This document shows, piece by piece, positions 44,142-54,649 of a stretch of 64,000 nt of DNA. The number at the start of each line of letters is the position of its first letter. The first letter of the stretch is position 1. The position numbers and the translations under genes were made by a program. Origin of the DNA: Pseudomonas sp. VD-NE ins (GTDB lineage: Bacteria > Pseudomonadota > Gammaproteobacteria > Pseudomonadales > Pseudomonadaceae). The DNA is taken from assembly GCF_031882575.1 (NCBI RefSeq), contig NZ_CP134772.1, forward strand, positions 5,468,501-5,532,500. Direction: 5' to 3'. The notes below the pieces were generated by a model. The model ran no database searches and was not told where the DNA came from. It was given only the letters and a program-made list of their open reading frames with translations.

Positions 44142-46874
44142 CTAGGCCAACAGGCCCAGCTCTTTGGCCCGCGCCACTGCCTGCGTCCGCCGCTCAACCC
44201 CCAGCTTGCTGTTGATATGGCTGGCGTGGGTTTTCACGGTGTGCAGCGAAATGAACAACTGCTCGCTGATTTCCTGGTTCGAACAACCCTGGGCAATCAA
44301 CCGCAGTACGGCCAGTTCGCGGCTACTGAGCTGTTCGGTGACCGTGGACTCCGGCATCTGCCGGGGCGGCGCTGGCGGTAGATGCTCAAGCAATTGCTGA
44401 CCTGCCAGTCCGGGGAACGCCAGCAATTGCCCACGCAACCAGTCCGTGTGCTCCTTGGCCAATCCATCGAATGGCTGCAACACCCCGCCGGCCGCCAGCT
44501 CCAGCGCCTGGCTCAATGTCTTGCGTGCTTCCGGCTCGCGCCCGCCCGCCAGTAGCAACGCCACCTTTTGCGTCAACGCCATCACGCTGAGTAACTGGCG
44601 CCCGGTTTGCTCACCGTTTTCGTGCAGCACGTCCAGCCGCCCTTCGGCGAGCATCGGCTGGCCGCGCGTCATGTCGAGCAGCGCTTGTTGCAGCTCCACG
44701 TGCAATGGCAGTTGGGGGTGAAACTCGGGTGGCGCCGCAGCGCGCTCACCGGTGTAGGTCTGGCCCAGTCGCGCAAGCCAGGCCTCGGCCAGATCGGTAC
44801 GCCCCTGCGCCAGCCACAACTCGCATTTGACCAGGGTAATCATCGCCAGATAGTAGATCGGCGGGACGTCCCAGATATGCATCAGACGCTCGGCTTCGGC
44901 CAGTTCGGCGAAAGCCTTGGCGAACTCACCGATGCTGCCGTCGAGCCGGGCGATCACACAATGGCCGATCAGCACACTGATATCGCGGCAGGCCCGCGCC
45001 TCGCCGATCCCGGCCAGCAAGCAGACGCGTGCCGCCTGAGGCTGCAAACGCATCGCCAACAGAAAACCTTCATACAACGTCAGCCGTGCACGCACCGCGT
45101 ACAGACGTTGCGGTGACAAACCGCGCAGACGCTCCAGGCCCTGATGCACTTCATCCAGCGCCCGCAGGATTTCGCCACGGGACTGCAACACGCGAGCGCG
45201 ATCGTAATGGGCCAGGGCTTCGAACAGTGGATTGCCAACCCGCTGCGCCAGTTCAAGGGATTCGCGATTCAGCCCTCGCGCACGCCACAGATCGCCGTCG
45301 GCAATGGCCAGGTTGGACAAGGTCGACAGACACATCAGCCGCTGGCCGTAACGCTTGGCCGGCAGACTTTCCAGTGCCTCGGTGCAATAGCGCAACGTCA
45401 GCTCGCGATGGCCGCGCCCCCGGGCAATGATCCCGCTCAACGCCAGCCATTGCGCCAGCATCGACTTTTGCGCGGTAGCCGAAGGCGCCGGCAGAAAGCG
45501 GCTCAGGTGGCTGGACAACTCTTCGGCGGCATCGAGCTGACAGGCCAGCCCCAGTGCCCAGCTGTAGAGAACGATAAGACGAGGCGTGCTGATCAACAGG
45601 CTGTCGGGCAGGTCCATTTTCCAGCGCAGCAGCATGCCGACGTTTTGCTCGGCCAGCAGTTGCTCCTCGGATAGGTTCTGCACCAGGTTCGCGGCGACAT
45701 CGAGGTGACCGGCGCGCAACGCCTGTTCAACCGCTTCATCCAGCAGCCCCTGTGCGTTGAACCAGCGACAGGCACGCAGATGCAGCGTTGCAGTCGGCAC
45801 TATCGCCTGAGCAATCGGTCGGCTGCGCAATAGATCAGAGAATAGATGGTGATAACGATACCAGTGCCCATGCTCGTCCAGCGGCACCAGAAAGACCTGA
45901 TGCGCCAACAGGAAACGCAGGATCTCGGCGCTGTCATGAGCTTCGCGCACGGCATCGCACAGCTCACTGCAGAAGCGTTCCTGTGGCGCCGTGTCGTAGA
46001 GAAAGGCTTGCACTTCGGCTGGCAGACAGTCGATGACCTCTTCCAGCAAATAGTCGCGGATCAGCCCTTCCCCGCCGTTCAGCGCTTGCGGTAACGCCGC
46101 ATCGCTGCCGGCTTCAGACACCGCGAGCAGCCAGAAACGCAAACCGGCGACCCAGCCTTCGCTGCGCTGGATCAGGTTTTCCAGGGCTTCACCGCGCAGC
46201 GAACTGCTGTGGCGATCAAGCAGGGTCAGGGCTTCGTCGTGGGTCAGGCGCAGATCCGCCTCGTGCAACTCCAACAACTGCCGCGACAGACGCAAGCGCG
46301 CCAGATGCCAGTCCGGGCGCTGACGACTGGTGACCATGACCAGCAAGCCGTCGGGCAGATGGTTGAGGAAAAATTGCAGGCAACGGTCAAGCACCGGGCC
46401 TTGAGCCAGATGGTAATCGTCGAGCACCAGCAGCAGTGGCGCGGCAGGATCAAGGTGCAGGGTCAGTTCATCGAGCAAACCGTCGAGCCATTCTTCGAAG
46501 GCAAATGGCTGATGGCGTTGGCGCATTTTCAGCAGGCCGAGTGCGCGGCTGCCCAATTGCGGGAAAAAATCCTGCAAGCCTTCGAGCAAACGCTCAAGAA
46601 AGCGTCCGGGGTCGCTGTCGCGCGGGCTCAGGCCCAGCCAGAGGCTTTGCCAGTGCGCCGGCAGACTCTGACAGAACTCCACCGCCAGCGAGCTCTTGCC
46701 GAACCCGGCGGGGGCGCTGACCAGCAACAGGCGCCCACCGAGCCCGGCCTGCAGGCGCTCGCAAAGGCGTGGTCGCACGACGTAGCCGTCGGGCAACGGC
46801 GGGCGAAAAAAACGCCCGTCCAATGCCGCGACGGCAACACTTGCGGGACCCGGAAGTGGGGACAGATCAGTCAT
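44142..46874 (-). CDS. MalT-like LuxR-family ATP-dependent regulator
   Basis: Large LuxR (LAL/MalT-like) regulators are STAND ATPases that switch on metabolic genes when an inducer is bound. The 910-residue protein has the P-loop APAGFGKSS (54-62), the Walker B-like LLLVLDDYHLA near 150, a long helical TPR-like region, and a C-terminal LuxR HTH (LSSRELAVLRLIAQGCSNQE, then TVKTHASHINSKLGVERR). It lies downstream of DUF1302-DUF1329 on the same strand, separated by a terminator and a REP pair. It may regulate that locus; this is inference. Confidence 0.92.
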   Translation of the reverse strand: MTDLSPLPGPASVAVAALDGRFFRPPLPDGYVVRPRLCERLQAGLGGRLLLVSAPAGFGKSSLAVEFCQSLPAHWQSLWLGLSPRDSDPGRFLERLLEGLQDFFPQLGSRALGLLKMRQRHQPFAFEEWLDGLLDELTLHLDPAAPLLLVLDDYHLAQGPVLDRCLQFFLNHLPDGLLVMVTSRQRPDWHLARLRLSRQLLELHEADLRLTHDEALTLLDRHSSSLRGEALENLIQRSEGWVAGLRFWLLAVSEAGSDAALPQALNGGEGLIRDYLLEEVIDCLPAEVQAFLYDTAPQERFCSELCDAVREAHDSAEILRFLLAHQVFLVPLDEHGHWYRYHHLFSDLLRSRPIAQAIVPTATLHLRACRWFNAQGLLDEAVEQALRAGHLDVAANLVQNLSEEQLLAEQNVGMLLRWKMDLPDSLLISTPRLIVLYSWALGLACQLDAAEELSSHLSRFLPAPSATAQKSMLAQWLALSGIIARGRGHRELTLRYCTEALESLPAKRYGQRLMCLSTLSNLAIADGDLWRARGLNRESLELAQRVGNPLFEALAHYDRARVLQSRGEILRALDEVHQGLERLRGLSPQRLYAVRARLTLYEGFLLAMRLQPQAARVCLLAGIGEARACRDISVLIGHCVIARLDGSIGEFAKAFAELAEAERLMHIWDVPPIYYLAMITLVKCELWLAQGRTDLAEAWLARLGQTYTGERAAAPPEFHPQLPLHVELQQALLDMTRGQPMLAEGRLDVLHENGEQTGRQLLSVMALTQKVALLLAGGREPEARKTLSQALELAAGGVLQPFDGLAKEHTDWLRGQLLAFPGLAGQQLLEHLPPAPPRQMPESTVTEQLSSRELAVLRLIAQGCSNQEISEQLFISLHTVKTHASHINSKLGVERRTQAVARAKELGLLA

Positions 46875-47005
46875 GGCCGGCTCTTGTTCGAATTGCTGTT
46901 GGCGGCGTTGCAGATGTCCGCAGACTAGCCTTAAACGAACCCGTTATGAAGGTTGCTGCTACAAATGGCTACAAAAAGGCTACACCCTCCTGTGGCTCCC
47001 CCCCC

Positions 47006-47097
47006 TGTAGGAGCTGCCGAAGGCTGCGATCTTTTGATCTGCCTTTTGCCGTTGAAAAGTCAAAGTCAAAAGATCGCAGCCTTCGGCAGCTCCTACA
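47006..47097. repeat. REP-like inverted pair (32-base perfect arms)
   Basis: Arms 47006-47037 and 47066-47097 are perfect inverted copies with core GGAGCTGCCGAAGGCTGCGA. This is a second repeat family, also present at 54645-54738. Confidence 0.9.
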
Positions 47098-47101
47098 AAA
47101 G

Positions 47102-47135
47102 CAAAAAAAACGCCCCGAACCAGTCGGGGCGTTTT
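47102..47135 (-). terminator. intrinsic terminator after the DUF1329 gene
   Basis: AACGCCCCGA, loop ACCAG, TCGGGGCGTT, followed on the minus strand by eight T. It lies 32 bases after the stop. Confidence 0.9.
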
Positions 47136-47166
47136 CACGAGGATGCGGCCTCGGTTTTACAGCGGG

Positions 47167-48531
47167 TTAGCGAACACCATCCTGACGCAGTGCGGCCGGG
47201 GTGAAATCGCTGGTGGTAGCGGTGAAGCCGAAGTCATACGCACTCTTCTCTTCGTTCTTCATGCCCAGTGCCAGATAGCGGCCGGACTGCAGGTCGTAGA
47301 GGGTTTCCAGGGCATACCACGGCACTTGCTTGTCGTAGTAGTTCTCGGCGTGCGCTTCGGCGACGCGCCACAGTTGACCACGACCATCGTAGTGATCGAT
47401 CACGGCGGCTTGCCAGGTGTCCTCGTCGATGTAGAAGTCACGTTTGGCGTAGATGTGACGCTGACCTTCTTTCAAGGTGGCAACCACATGCCAGACGCGG
47501 CGCAGCTCGTAACGCGCCAGATCCTGGTTGATGTGACCGGCCTTGATGATGTCGGCGTACTTCAGTTTCGGATCGTCGAGCTTGTAGCTGTCCGAGGCGA
47601 TGTACATCTCTTTCTTGCCTTCGAGCTTCCAGTCGTAGCGATCCGGAGCACCGTTGAACATGTCGAGGTTGTCGGAAGTACGCAGGCCATCCGCCGCAGT
47701 ACCCGGACCGTCATAGGACACCTGTGGCGCACGACGCACCCGACGCTGACCGGCGTTGTAGACCCACGCAGAACGTGGTTCTTTGACCTGATCGAGAGTT
47801 TCGTGCACCAGCAGCACACCACCGGCCAGACGTGCCGGCGCGGTCACTTTCTGCTTGAAGTAGAACAGGATGTTGCCCGGGTTTTTCGGGTCGTAATCCT
47901 TCATCTTGTCGCGGAACACGAACTGATCCTGGAAGTACACCAGGCTGAACGAGCCGTTCGGCTGAGGTGTCGCCTGGGTCACCAGACGGGTCACGCTGCC
48001 GCCGCGATAGCGGGTGATGTGGTTCCAGATGACTTCCACACCGGTTTTCGGAATCGGGAACGGTACGGCGGTATCGAAGTTTTCCAGACCGTTGCCGCCG
48101 GACACCAGGTTGGTGGTGGTGGCGTTTTTCCTGATCGCGGCAAACACGTCATCCGGCACGGTCGCACCGCGATGGGACGGGTAGACCGGCATCTTGAAGG
48201 TGTCCGGGTAACGTTTGAACATCGCGTACTGACCTGGCGCCAGCTTGTCCTTGTACTTGTCGACGTCTTTCGCCGTGATGGTGAACAGCGGTTGCTCACT
48301 GGCGTATGGATTGGACAGGAACCCCTTGCTGTCGACCGAGCCGGCGTTCTTTGGCAGCGGCTTCCACGCCGGGATCGAACCGTCGGCGTTACCGGCCATT
48401 TCAGCGCCCATCGGCGTCAGGCTCTTGCCCAGTTTGTCGGCTTCGGCAGCAGGCACCGCGGCCATGACGCCGGTCGCCAGCAGCGACAGGCCCAGAACAC
48501 CGGCGTGGAACAGACTCTTTGTTATTTTCAT
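47167..48531 (-). CDS. DUF1329 family protein, predicted outer-envelope lipoprotein-like
   Basis: The 454-residue protein begins with a Sec signal peptide (SLFHAGVLGLSLLATGVMA). DUF1329 proteins resemble LolA/LolB-type lipid carriers and are usually encoded next to DUF1302 proteins, as here. Conserved-looking stretches include GAEMAGNADGSIPAW and DQFVFRDKMKDYDP. Function is not established; a role in moving hydrophobic substrates across the periplasm is plausible. It starts 27 bases after the DUF1302 gene. Confidence 0.88.
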   Translation of the reverse strand: MKITKSLFHAGVLGLSLLATGVMAAVPAAEADKLGKSLTPMGAEMAGNADGSIPAWKPLPKNAGSVDSKGFLSNPYASEQPLFTITAKDVDKYKDKLAPGQYAMFKRYPDTFKMPVYPSHRGATVPDDVFAAIRKNATTTNLVSGGNGLENFDTAVPFPIPKTGVEVIWNHITRYRGGSVTRLVTQATPQPNGSFSLVYFQDQFVFRDKMKDYDPKNPGNILFYFKQKVTAPARLAGGVLLVHETLDQVKEPRSAWVYNAGQRRVRRAPQVSYDGPGTAADGLRTSDNLDMFNGAPDRYDWKLEGKKEMYIASDSYKLDDPKLKYADIIKAGHINQDLARYELRRVWHVVATLKEGQRHIYAKRDFYIDEDTWQAAVIDHYDGRGQLWRVAEAHAENYYDKQVPWYALETLYDLQSGRYLALGMKNEEKSAYDFGFTATTSDFTPAALRQDGVR

Positions 48532-48558
48532 AAATTCGTTCGTCCTGAAATGCAGTGC

Positions 48559-50448
48559 TTAGAAGTTCACGCCGAAGCTGAGCGCAACGAAGTCGCGGTC
48601 ATCCACAGTGGTGTACTTGCCGTCGAAGAAGTTGGTGTACGCCAGGCTCGCGGTGTAGGTGTTCTGGTACTCGGCGTCGACACCCAGGCTGACCGCTTTG
48701 CGACCTTCCTCGAAGTTGCCGCCAGGGCCTGGCGAGTAACCGCTGACGTCGTGGGACCAGGCCACGTTCGGCTTGAGGTTCACACCGGCGAAGACGTCGT
48801 TGTATTCCCAGATGGCGCGACCGCGGTAGCCCCACGACATTGACGTGGTGAAGCCGTCGTTGTCGCAATTGCGGCTGCGGTTGTTCTGCGGCGAACCCGG
48901 CCCTGCACCGTTGATGGTGCTGGCGTTGAGAATGTTGGCGCAGGTGTTGGTGGTGCCAGTGGCCGGCAACTCGCCCGGGCCATACACCGGATCGCGGCCA
49001 TAACGCTTGTCGGAACGGCTTTCCAGCCCGCCGACGTAGGTTGCCCCGACTTCACCGACGAGGGTCAGACGGCTGGCGCCCATGACCTGATCGAAGAAGT
49101 GCGTGAACGTCGTCTGGATCTGGGTGATTTCCTTGCGCTCGTAACCATGCAGATCCTGACCCGGCACGCCATTGAGTATCGAAGCGTTGGTCAATGCACC
49201 GCCGATCGGACGCACGCCGGCGAACAGGATGTCGGTGGAGTTCAGTTGTACCGGCGCGTTCGGACGGTAGCTGATCTCACCGTTCCACGCCGTACCGGTA
49301 GGCAGAGTGGTGGAGAAGCTCAGACCGTAGAGACGAATGTCTTCCGGGTATTCAATGAAGTAGTTCGAGTTACCCGCGACCAGCAGCGGTGCAAGTGCCG
49401 CAAATGGCCCTGGCAGCGCGCGCGCGGTGTTGTAGACCGATTGCGGCGCACCGGTGGCACTGAAGATCGGCGCACGGCTGTGGTAGTTCATGAAGTAGGC
49501 GCCGAACTCGGTGTCGAGCGGTTCGTACATGTACTTGAAGGACGCGCCCCACTGACCGCTGTCACGGGCATCGCGATCCGGCCCACGACGCACCAGAACG
49601 CCTTCTTCGTTGACGCTGACGCCATTGGCCGCCAAAGGGCCAAGGGCCACGGCCGGGATTTGCGAACGCTTGTTCAGCACGCGCAGGTTGTCGTTGCAAC
49701 CGTCGGCCACGATGTCCGGCTGCGAGAAGAACGTGCCGCAGTTATCGACGACGGTCTGGTCCCATTCCAGTTGATAGAACGCTTCGGCCGAAAGGTTTTC
49801 GGTGAGGCTCTGGGACACGTAGAACATGTTGACCGGGATCAGGCCTTCCTTGATCTCGGCGCCCGGACGACGGAATGCAGACACGTCGATCGGGTTGATC
49901 GAGTTGATGCCGCCGCCGATGAAGGTACTTTCACCCCAGCTCACCACCTGCTTGCCCAGACGCACGGAGCCCGGCTGATCGGCGATCGAGTAGTTGTGGT
50001 AGACGAAGGCGTCGAGGATCTGCCCGCCGGACGACTTGGCGCCCTCCTTGCGACCCGAATCACTGATGTCCTTGAACTCGCGGCTTTCATCCTTGAGTTC
50101 GAAGTCGTACCAGTATTTGCCACGGACGAACACACCGGTGTCGCCGTATTTCAGTTCAAGGTCATGGATACCCTTGAAGATCTTCGAAAAGGTTTCACCG
50201 CTCTTGAAGTTGGCGTGACCGTCATCGGACGTTTGCGACAGACCGTGGCCGCCATTGTTGACGCCGATGAGGTTCTTGTTCGGGCTCTGAGTAGACCAAC
50301 TGGCACCGATCGACAGGGATGAGTCGAACTGGCCTTCGATTTCACCGACGTTGAAACTGACGCCGAATGCGGGCCCGGCGAGCGAGGAGGCAAGACTGAC
50401 CGCCAGAGGCAGTTTCGCCCGGCGCCAGAACTGGTTTACTGAGGTCAT
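48559..50448 (-). CDS. DUF1302 family predicted outer-membrane beta-barrel
   Basis: The start is the ATG at 50446-50448, giving 629 residues with a signal peptide (LPLAVSLASSLAGPAFG). The mature part begins VSFNVGEIEGQFDSSLSIGA and has alternating aromatic and polar residues typical of beta-strands. It ends in VALSFGVNF with a C-terminal Phe, the hallmark of Bam-assembled barrels. DUF1302 proteins have no proven function. Together with DUF1329 and the acyl-CoA ligase next door they may form an uptake route for a hydrophobic substrate. The preceding in-frame residues lie in a non-coding region and are left out. Confidence 0.9.
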   Translation of the reverse strand: MTSVNQFWRRAKLPLAVSLASSLAGPAFGVSFNVGEIEGQFDSSLSIGASWSTQSPNKNLIGVNNGGHGLSQTSDDGHANFKSGETFSKIFKGIHDLELKYGDTGVFVRGKYWYDFELKDESREFKDISDSGRKEGAKSSGGQILDAFVYHNYSIADQPGSVRLGKQVVSWGESTFIGGGINSINPIDVSAFRRPGAEIKEGLIPVNMFYVSQSLTENLSAEAFYQLEWDQTVVDNCGTFFSQPDIVADGCNDNLRVLNKRSQIPAVALGPLAANGVSVNEEGVLVRRGPDRDARDSGQWGASFKYMYEPLDTEFGAYFMNYHSRAPIFSATGAPQSVYNTARALPGPFAALAPLLVAGNSNYFIEYPEDIRLYGLSFSTTLPTGTAWNGEISYRPNAPVQLNSTDILFAGVRPIGGALTNASILNGVPGQDLHGYERKEITQIQTTFTHFFDQVMGASRLTLVGEVGATYVGGLESRSDKRYGRDPVYGPGELPATGTTNTCANILNASTINGAGPGSPQNNRSRNCDNDGFTTSMSWGYRGRAIWEYNDVFAGVNLKPNVAWSHDVSGYSPGPGGNFEEGRKAVSLGVDAEYQNTYTASLAYTNFFDGKYTTVDDRDFVALSFGVNF

Positions 50449-50785
50449 CGACGCTACTCCATGTGCATTATTGTTATGGCAGTGAGTACTTTTAAAAACG
50501 CCTGAAGGACCGGGTGCCAGAGACAGCCCGAAGTCACTCCAAAGATGCATCGCCCCGTTTTGTGCGTGTGCCCCGTTCTTAAAAATCCTTGAGCGGACTA
50601 TAGCCAGCAGGTGGTACTGCTTGATCCCTCTAAAGTGTGATTTGCAGCTGCCGGCCACTCTGGAACAGTCCTTTCGCCAGTCCGACGCATGTCGGCACGG
50701 CAAGGATGGCTGATTTTTTCGATTTCACAAGCCAAGCGCTTGCTTGGTGGGTCTGGCGCGCCGGTTTCGGCGCGCCAGCAGACAC
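50449..50785 (-). other. intergenic gap with promoter region and two hairpins
   Basis: 337 bases with no supported gene. Two adjacent hairpins lie at 50732-50747 (CCAAGC/GCTTGG) and 50751-50782 (GTCTGGCGCGCCG and its partner). They are placed to end the acyl-CoA ligase transcript on the minus strand but lack a T-run. TATAGT near 50610-50620 on the minus strand may be the DUF1302 -10 with a poor -35. Confidence 0.45.
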
Positions 50786-52468
50786 TCAAAGTGTCGAGAG
50801 GAAGGTGCTGTTGTTGGCCTGCCATTCGGTGATGTCGAGGCGGATACGCTTCTTGTCGAGCTTGCCGACACTGGTCTTGGGAATTTCGGTAACAAGGGCG
50901 ATCTGACTCGGGATCGCCCACTTGCTCAGGTGGCCCAATTCCACGAACGGCTTGAGGTGTTCCTTGAGCTCGCGCGCCCCAATCACATGCCCTTCGCGGA
51001 TCACCAGCAAGGCAAACGGGCGCTCGCCCCACTGCGGATCAGCGATGCCCACCACCGCTACTTCGCGTACCGCGACGTGACGGCTGATCAGGTCTTCGAG
51101 ATCCAGCGAGGAGATCCACTCGCCGCCCGTCTTGATCACGTCCTTGATGCGGTCGCGGATGTCGATCACGCCCATGCTGTCGAGCGTGGCGACGTCGCCG
51201 GTGTGCAACCAGCCGCCAGCCCAGAGCTCGGCGCCCTTCTGCGGTTCGTTGAAATAGCCCTCGGTGAGCCAAGGCGCGCGCAGCACCAGCTCGCCTTGGG
51301 TCTCGCCGTCGGCCGGAAGAAAGTTACCCTCGGCATCGACAATCGCCGCTTCCACCAACGGCCCCGGCACACCCGCCTTGATCCGATAGGTGGTGCGTTC
51401 GTCTTCAGTGCCGGCCATCAGCTCATCATTGAGGTGCGCGCAGGACACCAGCGGCCCGGTTTCCGACATGCCGTAGGCCGCCGTGAGCTGAATGCCGCGC
51501 GCCTTGGCGGTTTCGTACAGAGTGCGATTGAGCGCGCTGCCGCCAATGACGATCTTCCAGCCGCCGAAATCGGTGCCCTGTGCGCCTTTGGCGTTAAGCA
51601 GCATCTGCAAAATGGTTGGCACGCAGTGGGAGAAGGTGACCTTTTCCTTGCGCCACAGCTCCACGAGAAACTCCGGATCGTAACGCCCCGGATATACCTG
51701 TTTCAGGCCCAACATGGTCGCCACGTACGGCAGACCCCAGGCGTGAACGTGGAACATCGGCGTGATTGGCATGTACACATCGTTGGTGCCGAGCAGGCGC
51801 ACACTGTCGATGGAGCCCATGATGGTCGACACGCCCATGGTGTGCAGCACCAATTGCCGATGGGTGAAATACACGCCTTTCGGGTTGCCGGTGGTGCCGG
51901 TGGTGTAGAACGTGGTGGCGACCGAGTTTTCGTCGAAGTCCTGGAAGTCGTACTGTGGACTGGCGGCGGCCAGCAGTTGCTCGTACTCACCGACCAGGTT
52001 CGGCAGATCGGCGGTTTTCTCTGGCAGATCAGTCAGCAGCAGGGTTTTCTCGACCGTGGTCAAATGCGGTGCGATCGCCTGATACAGCCCGACGAACTCG
52101 CTGTTGACCAGCACAAAGCGGTCCTCGGCATGGTTCATGGTGTAGAGGATCTGCTCCGGCGACAGGCGCACGTTGATCGTGTGAATCACCGCGCCGATCA
52201 TCGGAATCGCAAACATGCATTCCAGGTAACGGTGACTGTCCCAGTCCATCACCGCCACGGTGTCACCGGCCTTCACACCGGCCGCCGTCAGCACATTGGC
52301 CAGCCGTGCCACACGCTCGATCAGCGTCGGGTAGCTGTAGCGCAATTGGTCACGGTAGATGATCTCGCGGGTTTTCTCGTAACGGGCGCCGGACATCAGC
52401 AGCCGTTTGATCAGCAATGGATACTGGTAGGCCCCATCGGCCGGGGGAATGACGCGAGTCTGCAACAT
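50786..52468 (-). CDS. acyl-CoA ligase, AlkK-like (medium/long-chain fatty acid)
   Basis: The enzyme activates a carboxylic acid to its CoA thioester through an acyl-adenylate. The 560-residue protein has the AMP-binding motif [11 protein letters not shown], the [10 protein letters not shown] motif, [12 protein letters not shown], and [16 protein letters not shown] near the C-terminus. The general look is that of AlkK-type medium-chain ligases. It is followed by DUF1302 and DUF1329 on the same strand, suggesting coupled uptake and activation of a fatty acid or similar compound. Confidence 0.92.
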   Translation of the reverse strand: MLQTRVIPPADGAYQYPLLIKRLLMSGARYEKTREIIYRDQLRYSYPTLIERVARLANVLTAAGVKAGDTVAVMDWDSHRYLECMFAIPMIGAVIHTINVRLSPEQILYTMNHAEDRFVLVNSEFVGLYQAIAPHLTTVEKTLLLTDLPEKTADLPNLVGEYEQLLAAASPQYDFQDFDENSVATTFYTTGTTGNPKGVYFTHRQLVLHTMGVSTIMGSIDSVRLLGTNDVYMPITPMFHVHAWGLPYVATMLGLKQVYPGRYDPEFLVELWRKEKVTFSHCVPTILQMLLNAKGAQGTDFGGWKIVIGGSALNRTLYETAKARGIQLTAAYGMSETGPLVSCAHLNDELMAGTEDERTTYRIKAGVPGPLVEAAIVDAEGNFLPADGETQGELVLRAPWLTEGYFNEPQKGAELWAGGWLHTGDVATLDSMGVIDIRDRIKDVIKTGGEWISSLDLEDLISRHVAVREVAVVGIADPQWGERPFALLVIREGHVIGARELKEHLKPFVELGHLSKWAIPSQIALVTEIPKTSVGKLDKKRIRLDITEWQANNSTFLSTL

Positions 52469-52614
52469 AAGAATCCCTTTTCTGACTGCACGGTGTTGGC
52501 GTAGAGATTGGTACTCTAGAACCCTTATACGCCAGCCAAATCAGCCAAAGGAATGATTTGCAAAGCCGTACAAATACTAGCTTTGCGCCAGCATTTGCCG
52601 GTATTCGCTATCTA

Positions 52615-53799
52615 TCAGGCAGTTTGGCCTACAGCCTCTTCAGAAGGCGTCCGTGGGAAAACCACTGCCGCGAGGAAGGTCAGTGCGCCGAAACCCGCGA
52701 GAATCAAGTACAGGCCTACGAAGCCATGGCGCGGTTCGACATAGGAAATCAGCGGAATCGCCGTCGCACTGGCACCGAACGATAAACAGTAACGCAGGGC
52801 GAACACCCGTGATTGCCATTGCGGGGCGACGAAGTTGGCAACCATCGCATCGTTGACTGTTACCTGACCGAACACCACGAACATGAATGCCGCACCCAGC
52901 GCAATCACTGCCCAGCCCTCGGCATAGGCCAGCGCAAACAACAGTGGCGCCTGGCACAACGTCAACACTATGAACGGCCATTTCAGACTGACCCGGTGCA
53001 GCACTCGACCGATGCTCAACTGCGCGACCGCGCCAAAGGCATAAGCCAGGCTGACCACCACACCGAGGGTTTGCGGCGAAGCGAACAGTTCATGCAATCG
53101 CTCCTGAAACAGTTTCGGATACGTCATGGTGGTGGCGTTGAACACCACACCACCGGTGGCCGTGGCCAACGCCAGCACACCGAACACCATAACCATGGAA
53201 ATGCGCTGGCCGGCGGCCCCCTTGAGAGGCGTGTGCGCACGCTTCGGAATCGGTTCCTCACGCACCTGCAAGGCGAAGCCAAAACCCAGCACAATCGCCA
53301 CCGCCCCCGGTAACAAGAACGCTGAGCGCCAGCCGAACTGCGCCACCAGCAACCCGGTAATCAGCGCCGAAAATGCCACGCCCAGATTGCCCCACATACC
53401 GTTGATGCCGATTTCGCGGCCACGATTCCGCGCGTAGGCCACCAGCATCGCCGTGCCCACCGGGTGATAGATCGCCGCGAAAATACCGATCAGGGTCAGG
53501 CCGATCACCAGCATGGTCGGGCTGTTGCTCAGGCCGGTAAAGATCGCCGAAGCGCCGATACCGAAGAAAAACACCAGCATCATCTGCCGCCGGCTCCAGT
53601 GATCGCCCAGCCAACCGGCGGGTAGCGAACAGGCGCCAAAAGCAATGAAACCTCCCAGCGACAGGCCGATCAGCGCGGCGTAATCGAGACCGAACGCTTG
53701 AGTCATGCCGAGCACGGCGGCGGGAAAAATAAGCATGAACATGTGATCGATCACATGGGCGGCGTTGATGTAGCGGATGACGTTTCTCGATTGATTCAT
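52615..53799 (-). CDS. MFS transporter
   Basis: The 394-residue protein is an integral membrane transporter with about twelve helices. LPAGWLGDHWSRRQMM is the loop 2-3 motif of the major facilitator superfamily. It contains GIFAAIYHPVGTAMLVAYAR, a pattern seen in fosmidomycin-resistance (Fsr)-like MFS members. It is divergent from an AraC regulator, the arrangement of the E. coli nimR-nimT pair. Substrate unknown. Confidence 0.9.
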   Translation of the reverse strand: MNQSRNVIRYINAAHVIDHMFMLIFPAAVLGMTQAFGLDYAALIGLSLGGFIAFGACSLPAGWLGDHWSRRQMMLVFFFGIGASAIFTGLSNSPTMLVIGLTLIGIFAAIYHPVGTAMLVAYARNRGREIGINGMWGNLGVAFSALITGLLVAQFGWRSAFLLPGAVAIVLGFGFALQVREEPIPKRAHTPLKGAAGQRISMVMVFGVLALATATGGVVFNATTMTYPKLFQERLHELFASPQTLGVVVSLAYAFGAVAQLSIGRVLHRVSLKWPFIVLTLCQAPLLFALAYAEGWAVIALGAAFMFVVFGQVTVNDAMVANFVAPQWQSRVFALRYCLSFGASATAIPLISYVEPRHGFVGLYLILAGFGALTFLAAVVFPRTPSEEAVGQTA

Positions 53800-53884
53800 G
53801 GCGGCACGCTTTACGTTGTTGTGTGGCGCTTATGCTAAGTTGGCCGTAAAGCGCATTCCTGCCAAGCAACTCATCAAATCAGAC

Positions 53885-54649
53885 ATGTTAATCAGCCATT
53901 TCGAACACGGCCCGGTGAGCGCCTACCCCCGGGATTACCTGGACGGCGCGCACCAGCCGCTGCACCTGCATCGCGAGGCGCAACTGCTGTATGCCGTCAG
54001 CGGGATCATGCGCGTGGTCACGCAATCGGGGGCGTGGGTGATTCCGCCGAGTCGCGCGGTGTGGATTCCACCCGAGGTGGCGCACGAGATTTTCATGAGC
54101 GGCGACGTGCAGATGCGCTCGCTGTTCATTGCGCCTGCGCTGTCGCCCGCCAGCCTGCAACAGTGCTGTGTGCTGGCGGTGACGCCGCTGCTGCGCGAGC
54201 TGATCCTGCGTGCCGTGCAAGGGCCGCCGCATGCCGACAATCCGCTGATCCAGCAACTGATGCTCGAAGAACTCGCGAGCCTGGAAAACCTGCCACTGCA
54301 CATTCCGATGCCCACTGACCGGCGCCTGCAAAACATCTGTCTGGCACTGCTGCACACCCCTGATCATGCCAATACGCTGGAAGACTGGGCGCAGCAGGTC
54401 GGCGCCAGCTCACGCACGTTGGCGCGGCTGTTTCAGCAACAGTTGCAGATGAGCTTCAACGCCTGGCGCCAGCAACTGCGCCTGATGGAAGCTCTGCCGC
54501 GCCTGCTCGCCGGGGACAGCGTGCAGCGTGTGGCGCAGGACCTGGGTTACGGCAGCGCGCGGGCGTTCAGCGCGATGTTTCGCCGTTTGCTTGGGGAAAA
54601 TCCCCGCGAGTATCTGAATAACCTGAGCAAGCTCAGCCAACTCGTGTAG
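53885..54649 (+). CDS. AraC-family regulator with cupin domain
   Basis: The 254-residue protein begins at the ATG 53885. It has an N-terminal cupin-like domain (HLHREAQLLYAVSGIMRVVT; VIPPSRAVWIPPEVAHEI) and a C-terminal AraC DNA-binding domain (LEDWAQQVGASSRTLARLFQ; VAQDLGYGSARAFSAMFRR). This NimR-like architecture usually controls the divergent transporter gene, here the MFS gene 85 bases away. Its TAG stop lies inside the left arm of a REP repeat. Confidence 0.92.
   Translation: MLISHFEHGPVSAYPRDYLDGAHQPLHLHREAQLLYAVSGIMRVVTQSGAWVIPPSRAVWIPPEVAHEIFMSGDVQMRSLFIAPALSPASLQQCCVLAVTPLLRELILRAVQGPPHADNPLIQQLMLEELASLENLPLHIPMPTDRRLQNICLALLHTPDHANTLEDWAQQVGASSRTLARLFQQQLQMSFNAWRQQLRLMEALPRLLAGDSVQRVAQDLGYGSARAFSAMFRRLLGENPREYLNNLSKLSQLV

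Noticed and set aside
50500..50520. TGGCAC on the minus strand before the DUF1302 gene, possible sigma54 site
   Set aside because: The GC element is missing at the required spacing.
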